Below are positions 7,902 through 17,652 of a stretch of DNA of 64,000 nt, piece by piece. Below the pieces are notes generated by a model. That model was not told where the DNA came from. It saw only the letters and a program-made list of their open reading frames with translations, and searched no databases. Made by a program: the position numbers and the translations under genes. Origin of the DNA: CAWGYT01 sp963826795 (GTDB taxonomy: Bacteria > Planctomycetota > Planctomycetia > Pirellulales > Pirellulaceae); the NCBI GenBank assembly GCA_963826795.1, contig CAWGYT010000004.1:248001-312000 (forward strand). Reading direction: 5' to 3'. Every line of letters begins with the position of its first letter. Position 1 is the stretch's first letter.

Positions 7902-9804
7902 CAATCCACCACCCGATCAATTCGAGCGATACCGTACGGTGGCAGACGGATGGCGAATTCCGGCGTCGCGTGCGTCTCATCGGCGCCGAGCAGTTGAATC
8001 GCGACCGGCTTGCCGCTTAGCCCGCGAAGGGTGACGGTTTGCGGCTCGCCGGTCAGATTGCCAACCATCACGCGCATGCGTCCGGGTTTGCGCAAGGCGA
8101 GCCCAACGGCTGCCAGCTCGTTCGAAGTATCGATTTTCCTCACGCGTCCGCCGGCGAACTCGCCAATCTCGCGAAGCAGTTGATAGACCGGAAACAGTTC
8201 ACCGGGACGCGATGGAAAAGCCTTCGGTCGCGAAGCAACATCCTCGGCGTCCATGATCCCGTTCCAGCCGACGGTTTCGAAGATAAGTCGCACTGTGAGC
8301 GTTCGCATCCGCGAGATACTTCAGGCTGCCCAGCGTCCAGGCTGCGGTGAACGGTTCGACCTGTCGCGCGTCAACGTACGTGGGCAACGGTCCGGCAGGC
8401 GGACCTCCGGGCGGGTCTTCTCCGTCAAGAAGCTGCGGTGCCAGCGTAATCGGCCCGATGACCAGCGGGCGATCACCCGCAAACTGACGCGCGCTGTTGA
8501 CCACATCGGCGTGAATCGGCAGCGTCTCGACCATCGAGGCGTTATCAAACGCGTGAATCTGCGGATTGATGGCAAAGCCGACCACCTGAATGGACTTGTC
8601 TTCCGGCCGCGCTCGGTTCAGATCGACGAAGTTGGTAATGCGAGTCACGCCGATCTTTGCGTCGCCCGCCACCGGCGCAAGATGCTTGCGGGCTGCCTGA
8701 AAATGAGCCGGATCGCCACCGGTCACCAGCCAGAACGAAACCGGCGGCTGCAAGTCTTTGATCTCTTCCAGCAACGTTTCGAATGCCGGTGATTCACCGA
8801 GACCGAGAACGATCTGCAGCGACACTCCGATGGCTTTCGCCTGTCTGGTTGCCCGCCGCAGGTCGTCGACAAACGATTTCTCGGAAAGCGCCAGATCGAC
8901 GCGGAGATGATCCAGGTGCAACGCCTTGAGACGTTGTACTTGCAGGTCCGTCAGTTCCCTAAACTCGCCCGACACCTGCACGCCGAGTCGTGGGAGTCCT
9001 TGATTCCTGCTCCGTCAGCGTGAGGATGGCATCGCTCGCTCCTGACTGCCGCGACATCCGCAAAGATCGCCCGCCACGCTGATCGTGATCTTCTGCGAAA
9101 TCTTTGTGCCTTTCGTGACCTCCACCGGGTAAGGAATCTCTAACGGCGTGCAGTAGGTCTTGAAGGAAGCGTCTGTCCAGTTGCGCTGGTCTTCCATCTC
9201 AAAGACCTCGCCCTCGAACTCCACGCGGGCGCCGAATGCCGGTCGCGACTTCATGAGTAATTGCCCGCAGGTTCTTGGCCGGCTGATGAGGCGAAATGAA
9301 CTTCGGGAATCTCCCCGTGGATGTGTTTCCATCCACCGTCTCGATCATCCATGCCTGACCAGCGGCAGACGGCCCGTGCAGCACGCAGAATCCAATGCGG
9401 TTACGCTTGAAGGTCGAGTGGGCTTCACCATCGAAAGTGAATTCGATCACGCCTTGAGCCGTGCCAGATATCGAGCCTTTCCATCGGAAGTCGATGTCCG
9501 CGTCGCGGCAGCTCACGTCAAATGTCACGTCGAAGCTGTCGCCGCGATCCTCGACGCGGAGATTCGATACCCGGGGCGCAATCGTTGCCCAATTCTGGTC
9601 GCGGATCGGCGCATTGATGCCTCGCAACACTTCGTGCGGTCCCACGCGAATATATCGCAAGAAGACGTTGTCCGCATCAAAGACCATCGTGACCGGACCG
9701 GCTCGCAACGGGATCGGCTCGGCCGCGTGCGCACGTGCCGTCATTGCGAACAGTGCGAGCAGCGGGGCGAGTTTCCGACTGGCTGTTCTCAGGAGATTCA
9801 ACAT
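7901..9804 (-). pseudogene. Secreted TIM-barrel-like protein, possibly D-apionate lactonase family, frame-broken
   Basis: Four overlapping frame pieces (9804 to about 9265, 9265-9058, 8995-8295 and 8295-7901, with a short 9058-9003 piece) join into one protein of about 630 aa. It starts at ATG 9804 with a signal peptide (LLRTASRKLAPLLALFAMTARAHA). The N-terminal beta-rich part has FLRYIRVGPHEVLRGI and NWATIAPRVSNLRVE. The centre looks like a barrel (VQRLKALHLDHLRVDLALSE, DRPLVIGPITLAP). The C-terminus is a beta domain ending in PPYGIARIDRVVD. From memory the N-terminal motifs resemble D-apionate lactonase-type proteins, which would fit this operon, but I hold that loosely. At least four indels are needed. 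They could be assembly errors, since the protein text is otherwise well kept. Confidence 0.65.
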
Positions 9805-9883
9805 ACCGCCGTTCCCTTTCGATCCAGTCGAAGAATGCTCACTCACGATCCGCCCAGTGCCCAGACTACCTCCATCTCCCAAC

Positions 9884-11308
9884 TCATGTGAGGATTTCGT
9901 GCACGACCCTTCCCGCCACGTCGGTCAGCCGGAACGGGCGACCGTGGTGCTCGAAAGTGAGTCGTTCGTGATCGAGGCCCATGAGGTGGAGCATCGTGGC
10001 ATGCAGGTCGTTGATGTGGACCTGACCTTCAACGCCGTAATAGCCGAAGTCGTCAGTTGCGCCGTGCGTGATGCCGCCTTTCACACCGCCACCGGCCATC
10101 CACATCGTGAAGCCGTGATGATTGTGCTCGCGGCCGTCGCCGTTCTGAGCGTGCGGAGTGCGGCCGAACTCACCGCCCCACAGGACGAGCGTGTCATCGA
10201 GAAGTCCCCGGGCCTTCAGGTCGCTGAGCAGCCCGGCGATCGGTTTGTCGGACACGGCACAGCGCTCGGGGAGCCCGGTGGCGATCTTATTATGGTGATC
10301 CCAACCAGCGAGCGAAACCTGCACGAAGCGAACTCCGGCCTCCGCAAAGCGGCGAGCCAATAAACATTGACGCCCGAACTGGTCGGTCTTCTCGTCGTCG
10401 ACACCGTACAGGGCCAGCGTTTCCTTCGACTCGTCGGCGAAATCGACCAGTCGCGGCGTTTCCGTTTGCATCCGGAAGGCGAGTTCAAACGACTCAATAA
10501 CGCCTTCCATCTGTTGATCCGTCTCCAGTCGCGCCAGTTGCCGACGATTCATCGTCTGAATCAGGTCGATGCGGCGACGCTGGACGTCTTTGGGAATCGA
10601 GGAATCCGTCAAGTGGCGGATGGGAGCCTCGTCGGGGGAGGTTCCCACATGCTGGATCGCAGTGCCCTGGTGGATGGCTGGCAGGAACGCGCTGCTGAAG
10701 TTGCGCTCGCCTTCTTGGGGCAGAATCGTGATATAGGACGGCAGTTGCTGGTTCTCCGTGCCCAGACCATAGGAAAGCCATGAGCCCATCGACGGAACGG
10801 TGTCGAACAAATTCCCCGTGTGAAGTTGCCGGATGGCTACGGGGTGGTTTGGACTGTCTGCCTGCACGGCTCGCAAAACACACAAGTCGTCGGCATGCCG
10901 GGCGGTATGCGGCAGCAGATCCGTCATGTAGAGGCCACATTCGCCCCGGTGCTCGAAACCGGAAACGGGTCCCAGAAGTCGCGTGTCTTCCAGACCGACG
11001 GTCGCTTCGGTCTCCGGCAACTTGTAAGGCAGCGGTTCACCCGAGCCCTTCGCGAGGCGTGGCTTATAGTCGTAGAGGTCCATCTGCGATGGGCCTCCGG
11101 CCATAAACAGGAAGATGATGCGTCTGGCCCGTGGCCGAAAGTGCGTTTGCTTTGGGGCCAGAGGCGAGGCGTCTTCGCTCGCCCCGTTTGTCGCCGCCGC
11201 GGCATGTTGCTGAAGCATGGTATTCAACACGAGCGAACCAAACCCGCAACTCGTGCCACGGAGAAAGTCTCGCCGGGACGGGTTTGTTGAATGGAAGTGG
11301 ATTCGCAT
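9884..11308 (-). CDS. DUF1501 family protein, Tat-exported (sulfatase-like fold)
   Basis: I chose the ATG at 11308 because it opens a twin-arginine signal (SRRDFLRG followed by a hydrophobic GFGSLVLNTML stretch). A longer frame to 11356 would hide it. The mature ~440-aa part has the family blocks IFLFMAGGPSQMDLYDYKP, ADDLCVLRAVQ, MGSWLSYGLGTENQQLPSY, VRFVQVSLAGWDHH, VLWGGEFGRTPHAQNGDGREHN and the C-terminal HATMLHLMGLDHERLTF. These keep the metal-ligand-like Asp/His pattern of the alkaline phosphatase/sulfatase superfamily. It lies directly downstream of a PSD1 protein gene, the usual planctomycete pairing. The biochemical role of the pair is unknown; export to the periplasm is inferred from the Tat signal. 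Confidence 0.93.
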   Translation of the reverse strand: MRIHFHSTNPSRRDFLRGTSCGFGSLVLNTMLQQHAAAATNGASEDASPLAPKQTHFRPRARRIIFLFMAGGPSQMDLYDYKPRLAKGSGEPLPYKLPETEATVGLEDTRLLGPVSGFEHRGECGLYMTDLLPHTARHADDLCVLRAVQADSPNHPVAIRQLHTGNLFDTVPSMGSWLSYGLGTENQQLPSYITILPQEGERNFSSAFLPAIHQGTAIQHVGTSPDEAPIRHLTDSSIPKDVQRRRIDLIQTMNRRQLARLETDQQMEGVIESFELAFRMQTETPRLVDFADESKETLALYGVDDEKTDQFGRQCLLARRFAEAGVRFVQVSLAGWDHHNKIATGLPERCAVSDKPIAGLLSDLKARGLLDDTLVLWGGEFGRTPHAQNGDGREHNHHGFTMWMAGGGVKGGITHGATDDFGYYGVEGQVHINDLHATMLHLMGLDHERLTFEHHGRPFRLTDVAGRVVHEILT

Positions 11309-11315
11309 GGTTGTC

Positions 11316-14300
11316 CTACTCACGAAACAGGAAGCCGTTCGATCCCAGCACGGCATGGCATAACTGCGTCCACGCCGCCGACCTGTTGCCCTTCAGGTCC
11401 TCCGCACATTGATCCAGGAACGCCACTGCGGTCTCGATTTCATCCGAACTGGCCGGTCGGCTGATCGTCAGCAGGTAAAGCCGGTCAATCCGAGCCTGCT
11501 CGTCATCCGGCTCGTCGTTCTTCAGACGCTCCGCCAGACTGGTTCGCCTGCTGCTTGACAAATGGCGAATTCAGCAGGAACAGCGCCTGAGTCGCTACCG
11601 TGGTATCAGGCCGCACACCGGTGACTTCGCTCGGATGCGGGAAGTCGAAGACACTGAGGACCTCGAGTTCCCCCAGCGGGCGTTCCCGCTTGAGGGGGAG
11701 GTAGACGGAGCGTCGGTTCCTGATGTAATCCGCGATTCTTCCGGCCCATGTCGGCGGGTTCACGTTGCCGCCGAGACCTTGAATGTTGTCTTTCAGCTCA
11801 AGTCCGAGCGACGGTCCCCCACGACCGGGATCAAGTTCACCGCTGGCGGCCAGCATCGCATCGCGGATCGATTCGGCCGTGAGGCGGCGACGAGGCATTT
11901 GCCACAACAGCCGGTTGTCGGGGTCAAGTTCGGCTCCCTTCGAACTGTGCGTCGATGCCATCTGGTAGGTGCGCGACAAGACCATCCGACGCACCGTCTT
12001 CTGCAAAGACCAACGATCATCCTCGCGGAAACGGACGGCGAGGAAATCGAGCAGCTCCGGATGGCTGGGGGCTTCGCCATGCACACCGAAGTAATCGACC
12101 GAGCGGACCAAGCCCTTCCCGAAAAGTTGATGCCAAATGCGATTGACCAGAACTCGTGAAGTGAGTGGATTTCCGGGATCAGTCAGCCAATGAGCGAGTT
12201 GTAAACGACCGCTTGCATTCGACGGGATTTGGACGCGCTCGGAAACGGGCACGGCACCGAGAAACCCGCGCGGCACGATGTCTCCGAGCGACTGAAAGTC
12301 GCCGCGCCGATAGATACGGCCGTCAGCTGGAGACTCCACATCGCGCACGGCCAACGCCTTTTCAGGAGCGGTCTCTTGAACCAACTCTTCAATCCTCGCA
12401 GCGAGATCGCTGAGTTCGATTTCCACCTTGAGCGCTTTTTCATGAGCCTGCTTTTGCTCGTCGGTGACCGGTCTGGCCGAAGAGAGGGCTGCAAGGCTGC
12501 CCCCAAAGAACTGCACTGCGAAATTGCCGTTACCCAGCTCAACGGCATGCGAATGGTTCACTCCAGCTCCATTCCAGCCCGGTACGGTGACGCCGGCAAA
12601 CACGTTCAGTTTCGTATCCGCCTGCTGAGCAACGATGGCGCCGAGTTTAATTTGATCGAAGCTTTCTTCGAAGACGACCTTGCCATCGGTCGTGATCGTC
12701 AGATTGTCCAGGGCTCCACCAAAACGCCCGCTCCCTGGCGTGGAGCTCGTAATACGAAGTCGCACTTGGCCCGATCCATCGCCTGCGTAGGAGAATTCAG
12801 CCTGGCGCAGCCTCCGCGCGTCTTTCCTGCCCGACCACGGGCCTGGGCTGTACCGGAATCCCGCGACGACACTGCCGTCGGCTCGCAGAACATCGATCTG
12901 CAAGCCATCGCCCTCCCTGGTCTGTTGGGAAGCACCAGCCCAAACGGTCGGCGCCGCTTCAAAGCTGACCTCGTATTTCCGTCCCTCTTCATTGGCCGCG
13001 ATTCCGTTTGCCAAAGTCAGGATGTTGGCGCTTGAAGCCTCTGGAATGGTGACGATCAGTGACGTTAGTTCGGCTTGCCGTTCTTGCCGCCGCGACTGGA
13101 GCAGTGCAAGCTGCTGGTTGCGCCGCGCCAGTTTCTCCGGATCGGTCTCAACCCGCGGGAGATCCACATGGGTGATCTGGCTCCAAACCCCGGGCCCGTC
13201 GTAACTGGTCGTTCGCGTGCTGCGGAAGATGCCGGCCAGCGCGTAGTAATCGCGGGTTGGAACGGGATCGAACTTGTGATCGTGGCACCTGGCACACGAA
13301 ATTGTCTGGCCCAGGAATGTGCGCCCGATGCGGTCAATCTGATGATCGACCACATCCGCGTCTAACTGTCCCTTGATGTAATTCTGGAGCGTCCAGGGTC
13401 CGATCGCCAGATAGCCCGTGGCAATGATCTGTTCGCGCTGCTGCGCGACGTTGTCGTAGGGCAGGAGGTCGCCGGCGATCTGCTCGTGAATGAACCGATC
13501 CAGGGGCTTGTCCGAATTAAACGCCGCGATCACATAGTCGCGGTAACGCCACGCATCGCGAATGATGACGTTGCCCTGGATATCGGCGAGGTCTGCATAG
13601 CACGACAGATCGAACCAGTGCCGAGCCCAATGGTCGCCGAATCCGGGCGATTCCAGCAGCCGGTCGACGACTTTTTCGTAAGCACGGTCGGACTGGTCGT
13701 TGGCAAACGCTTCGAGCTCGTCGGGCGTTGGTGGCAAGCCGGTGAGGTCGAACGTGACGCGGCGCAGCAGCGTGTAGCGGTCGGCGTCGCGTGCCGGCGC
13801 AAGCCCTTCTTGCTCCAGTCTGGCAAGGACAAAGGCGTCGAGCTCGTCTTGAGGCCATTGGCCATCCCTGACTGCCGGGACCGCGGACTTCGTGATCGGC
13901 TGAAGAGCCCAAAGCCTTTCAGGATCGACCTTCGGTGCCGCTGATTCGCGCAGGTCGGCGCATCCCTCGCGATCCATTTTTCCAGCAGAACAATCTCGCC
14001 GTCCGGGAGCTTCTCCTCCGGTGGCATCTCGTAACTCTCGTACCGGACGGCCTGGAGCAACAGGCTTTCCTCGGGCTTGCCGGGAACGATGGCCGGACCT
14101 TCGCTTCCACCCTGTTCCCAGCCACCTCGCGAGTCCAGGACCAACCCACCCTTCGCCTTGCCGGACTCATGGCTGTGGCATTCGTAGCAACGCCGTTTCA
14201 GGATGGGGGCGATACTTTCTTCAAAGAACTCGATGTCCCGCGGGCTGGCGAGTGCGTTCGGGTTCCCGCCGGGACCGGCCTGCTGGGGATACGCGGTCCG

Positions 14301-14462
14301 ACAGGCCCACAACGTTGACATGGCCACGAACAGGGCAGGTAACGCCAAGCTTCGACCCGCCCTGAAGATTCGACGACTGGCAAAGCGACGACAGCAGCCG
14401 GCCCTGGACGCACTCCCAGAGTCATGTTGGAAGACCCGGACATAGCCGCGAAGCGGCGACAT
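11316..14462 (-). CDS. PSD1 / planctomycetal cytochrome c protein (DUF1549-DUF1553), frame broken twice
   Basis: The start at 14462 has a strong AGGAGGAG ribosome site inside the end of the regulator gene. Three pieces join: 14462 to about 13950, 13950 to about 11545, then to 11316, giving about 1045 aa. Domain order: signal/anchor; PSCyt1 haem domain (RRCYECHSHE); DUF1549 (LDAFVLARLEQEG, YTLLRRVTFDLTGLPPT, DHWARHWFDLSCYADL); a second haem-like site FLGQTISCARCHDHKFDPV; an inserted beta module (about residues 490-620) with SGQVRLRITSS and GRFGGALDNLTI; then DUF1553 (GRLQLAHWLTDPGNPLTSRVLVNRIWHQLFG, MPRRRLTAESIRDAML). Both breaks lie where the protein text continues seamlessly, so sequencing error is likely. 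It is probably a secreted electron-transfer or oxidative protein working with DUF1501. Confidence 0.88.
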
Positions 14463-14463
14463 C

Positions 14464-15216
14464 TCATCTCCTCCTGTTCATTGCCGGAGGGTCGCGGAGT
14501 TCATCCAGTAGACTGTTGTAGGCCGTGCCAATATGGTCTCGCATTTCCTTTTGGCCCCGTTCGACGTCGCCTGCGACGAGTGCGGAATAGATTCTCGCGT
14601 GCGAATAGTTTGTCTCCTCACGGCGATTCTCCGACCAGCGAATTCGTGCCAAGTGCGGTTGCAACTCTTTGAGTAGAGTCGCAAGCACGAAGGTCATCAC
14701 GGTATTGCCGGATAGCCGGCCGATCTCCACATGGAATGCAATGTCCAGTTCCACGTATCTTGGAGATTCGGTCGTAATCGGAATCGCCGCCATTTCTTCG
14801 AGAATCTGCCGCAGTCGGAACAGCTCGGGCAGTTCTCTCCGCTCAGCCGCACGCGCCACCATTCTCAATTCCAGGATCTCGCGTGTCTCGAGCACATGAA
14901 ATAGATTGTGGTCTTGCTGTCTCATGAGCTCCCCGAAATCACCGCCAAGCTGCGGGCCAATCGAATGCGAATCCTTCGCATCGTCGACGGACTGGACGAT
15001 CGCGCCGACACGGGGAATCACCTTCACCAGCCCCTTACCTTGGGCGTCCAGCAACGCGTCCCGAACCACCCCCGCCTTCACGCCAAATCGGTGAGCCAAT
15101 TGTCGAATTGGCGGCAGCCGCTCGCCATGCGCGAGGCCGTCGCTCGCAATCAAATCGCCGATGAGACCGACGATATCGGAAAGATCGCAGGTCGCCACGG
15201 TAGCTTGATTCCCCAT
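14464..15216 (-). CDS. GntR-family transcriptional regulator with FCD ligand domain
   Basis: 250 aa. Residues 10-75 form the winged helix-turn-helix (GERLPPIRQLAHRFGVKAGVVRDALLDAQGKGLV is the characteristic helix 2/recognition helix region). Residues 95-235 form an FCD-type all-helical ligand domain with the metal-binding Asp and His in ELDIAFHVEIGRLSGN and further His in YSHARIYSALVAGDVE. FadR/LldR-like members respond to organic acids and control neighbouring catabolic genes. It is the first gene of the minus-strand run and its stop nearly touches the next start (TGA-G-ATG), so it probably controls its own operon, with the aldolase/transporter substrate as effector. Confidence 0.9.
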   Translation of the reverse strand: MGNQATVATCDLSDIVGLIGDLIASDGLAHGERLPPIRQLAHRFGVKAGVVRDALLDAQGKGLVKVIPRVGAIVQSVDDAKDSHSIGPQLGGDFGELMRQQDHNLFHVLETREILELRMVARAAERRELPELFRLRQILEEMAAIPITTESPRYVELDIAFHVEIGRLSGNTVMTFVLATLLKELQPHLARIRWSENRREETNYSHARIYSALVAGDVERGQKEMRDHIGTAYNSLLDELRDPPAMNRRR

Positions 15217-15222
15217 CCAGTG

Positions 15223-15256
15223 CCCCTTTGCCCCTTTGTCCCTTTGTCCCTTTGTC
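15223..15256. repeat. Short CCCTTTG(T) tandem repeat in the regulator leader
   Basis: Four to five 7-8 bp units read CCCCTTTG, CCCCTTTGT, CCCTTTGT, CCCTTTGT. On the coding (minus) strand this is GACAAAGG-rich and ends about 7 bp before the regulator ATG, so it overlaps or forms the ribosome-binding region. Confidence 0.75.
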
Positions 15257-15266
15257 TGATAATCAG
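15256..15266. promoter_or_regulatory. Possible regulator operator (palindrome CTGATAATCAG)
   Basis: A perfect 5-bp-arm palindrome lies about 40 bp upstream of the GntR-type regulator start. GntR operators are short palindromes near their own promoter, so it is a candidate. The sequence is too short to be specific, and no second copy was found elsewhere in the window. Confidence 0.22.
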
Positions 15267-15567
15267 CAACGGAGTCTGACCGCTGACTGGACGCCGAATA
15301 TAGTGACCCTCATCGCTGATTGTCAACTCCGGCGACTGATCGATCAGGACTTGATTTCCCTGCCAGGCCGTTTGGATCCCACGGGACCTTGCCGGAACGA
15401 TTCCGGGCAACTTGTCGAAATCTGCCGGCTGCTTTGAAAAAAAATCTTGCTTATCAGAGTCAGAACAACTAGTATCGACGCCCGCCGACTTGATTGATCA
15501 CGATGAGATTCCGACCTCGGGCGTGAGTGGGTTCTTTGATGAAGGGTACATGAGATGAAACGCCATA

Positions 15568-15732
15568 TTCGCCTACGTGTTCGGCCCCTCAAACTGCGGC
15601 AGCGACCACTTTGGCGCGGCGATTGACAACCTGACGGTTACAGTCGTCCCGGGGCCGGCTTGTTGTGTTACGGCTTCGATCGCAATGGTCGGTTTAATGA
15701 TCGCCCACCGGAGAAGCGAACGCGTTGAATAA
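15568..15732 (+). pseudogene. 3' remnant of a PEP-CTERM surface protein
   Basis: A 54-codon open stretch without a start encodes FGAAIDNLTVTVVPGPA, then a hydrophobic helix (VTASIAMVGLMIA) and HRRSERVE before a TAA. That is the end of the beta module seen in the neighbouring proteins plus a degenerate PEP-CTERM sorting tail (VPGPA for VPEPA, helix, Arg-rich end). It lies just upstream of a complete relative, so it is probably a leftover of a tandem paralogue. The rest of 15267-15567 shows nothing I can name. Confidence 0.62.
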
Positions 15733-15813
15733 GTACGGGCCAGGCGACTCGTGCACTTTCGCTCTGCGAGGGGTAGTCCCGCGACATGAAGCATTCACGA
15801 AAGGACCCGAATC

Positions 15814-17527
15814 ATGAGACGTTTCGAGGCGGCGACGTTATTTGTCTTTGTCGTGATTGGGAATCCGTGTTACGCCCAGATCTTTAGCGAGGACTTTGGC
15901 ACATTTTTCCTTTCCGAGGGAGAGGTCGGACAGAGTGCCAGCGGAATTGAAACGGATTGTGACAACCCTTTGCCGAATTGCGGCATCCAAGCCGACACTG
16001 GGCTCGATGTATTTGGGTGGGGATGGGTCGAGGGATGGGAGTCGGGTGGACTTCATGCGGCCCACGCGGTCGACCTGAATACATTCAATGGAAATCCGAA
16101 TTACGCGATCCAGTTTTTTGCCGGCAATCGACTTGATCCGCCTTCGGGAGAGCCGATGGCGGTTAATCCGGCAGTTATGATCTGGCACGACAATGTGATC
16201 ACGCTCGAATCCGGCATTCAGGGATCAAACGACGCCGGTGAAACCTACACGCTGGATTTTCTGGCCAGCCCTGCCGTCTATCAGGCTGCCCGGACAAGCG
16301 ACAACGGCCGAGGACGGCTTGTTGATTGAACTGTTGCGAGACGACGACTCGGTTCTCGCTTCCCACACCCACCTGCCCGGCGATTGGGCTGGGGATATCG
16401 TGCTACTTCCCGATAGTTTTCAATACGTTGGGGACGGCAGTGGCGACGTTCGCGTGCGCATCGGACCATCGAACTTCCAGAGCGGTCATTTTGGTGGAGC
16501 CATCGACGACCTGACGTTGACGGGCAACGCGGAAGTATTCAGTGAGGGGTTTGGTGGATTCACGGCACCTGCCACGAACTTCAATGGGACCCAGTTCGAG
16601 TCCGGTCTGCCGGTCGCACACAGTGGCAATTTGCCCAACTGGGTGAAGGAAGGTGGTGGAACCGTTCACATCGTGGATGTCGATCCGCTACCCCCGCCGG
16701 AACCGGAAGGCGTGCAAAGCAATACGAATACATTAACGCTGGTTGAAGGCATTGACGCCAATGACGCTGGAACAACCTATCAGCTGACGGCGCGAATCGG
16801 ACCCAGCGTCTGGGCCGGAGCGGGCCAGGCAACGACCGTCGACGATTTCATGACGATCCAGCTGTTACGCCCGGATGATACGATTCTCGCCAGCTTCGAC
16901 GCGCGTCCCGAACCATGGGAGGCGGGCAACCCGGATGCTCAAGACCTGGATGGCGACGGCATGCTTGATACGCCCGTGGAATTTGAGTACACGGGCGACG
17001 GATCCGGGCCGGTGCGACTTCGGATTTTCGGCGAAGCCCAGGGATCCAGCCGATTTGGTGGTGCCATCGACGACCTGGTCATCTCGCGGGCCTCACTCGC
17101 GGGAGACTACAACGGAAGCGGCGCGCTTGATCCACGTGACATTGACTTGTTGACGGCGGCCATCGGTTCAGACGATCTGACGTTTGACGCGAATGGAGAT
17201 GGCAGCGTGACGCCCGACGATCGAATCACCTGGGTCCAGGAATTGGCACACACCTGGTTCGGCGATGCCAACCTGGATGGTGAGTTCAATTCCGGGGACT
17301 TGGTCGACGTGTTCGCGGGCGGAAAGTACGAGTTGGATGAATTTGCCGGTTGGGGGCAAGGTGACTGGGACGGTGACCAGCGGTTCGGTAGCGGCGACCT
17401 GGTCACCGCGTTCGCGGATGGCGGTTACGAAGTAGGCCTGCGAGCTGCTGTCACGCCAGTGCCGGAACCATCAGCCGTATTCCTGTTGGGATTGGGTCTG
17501 CTCTGCGTCTTCCGCCGCAAATCGTAA
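15814..17527 (+). CDS. PEP-CTERM surface protein with duplicated beta module and dockerin-like EF-hands, one frame break
   Basis: ATG 15814 opens a signal peptide (FVFVVIGNPCYA). The frame shifts at about 16290: YQA is followed, one base out, by GQATTAEDGLLIELLRDDDS, and a missing G in GCTGCCCGG repairs it. The ~571-aa product has two copies of a ~100-aa beta module (about residues 150-240 and 310-430), each ending GDGSG..VR.RI and FGGAIDDL. Next come paired calcium loops typical of type I dockerin-like regions (GDYNGSGALDPRDIDLL, DANGDGSVTPDD, GDANLDGEFNSGDLV, GDWDGDQRFGSGDLV). The end is VPEPS-hydrophobic-RRKS, the sorting signal cut by exosortase. It is predicted to be exported and surface- or matrix-bound. 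The spacer to the next gene holds only a small GCATGGCTGCATGC palindrome. Confidence 0.85.
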
Positions 17528-17652
17528 AAGCGGGCAAGCATGGCTGCATGCCAGCTTGTTTCATCGCGCCCAGTGGAAGCGGGAAGCTTGCGCCGCCGCC
17601 CCGGGTGCGTGCCTGCTGCCGCACTGCGGGAACGGTCGCGTAGGGATCAAGA

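Noticed and set aside
15267..15567. Promoter or RNA element between the regulator and the surface-protein genes
   Set aside because: No convincing -35/-10 pair, terminator or conserved fold was found beyond the listed repeat and palindrome.
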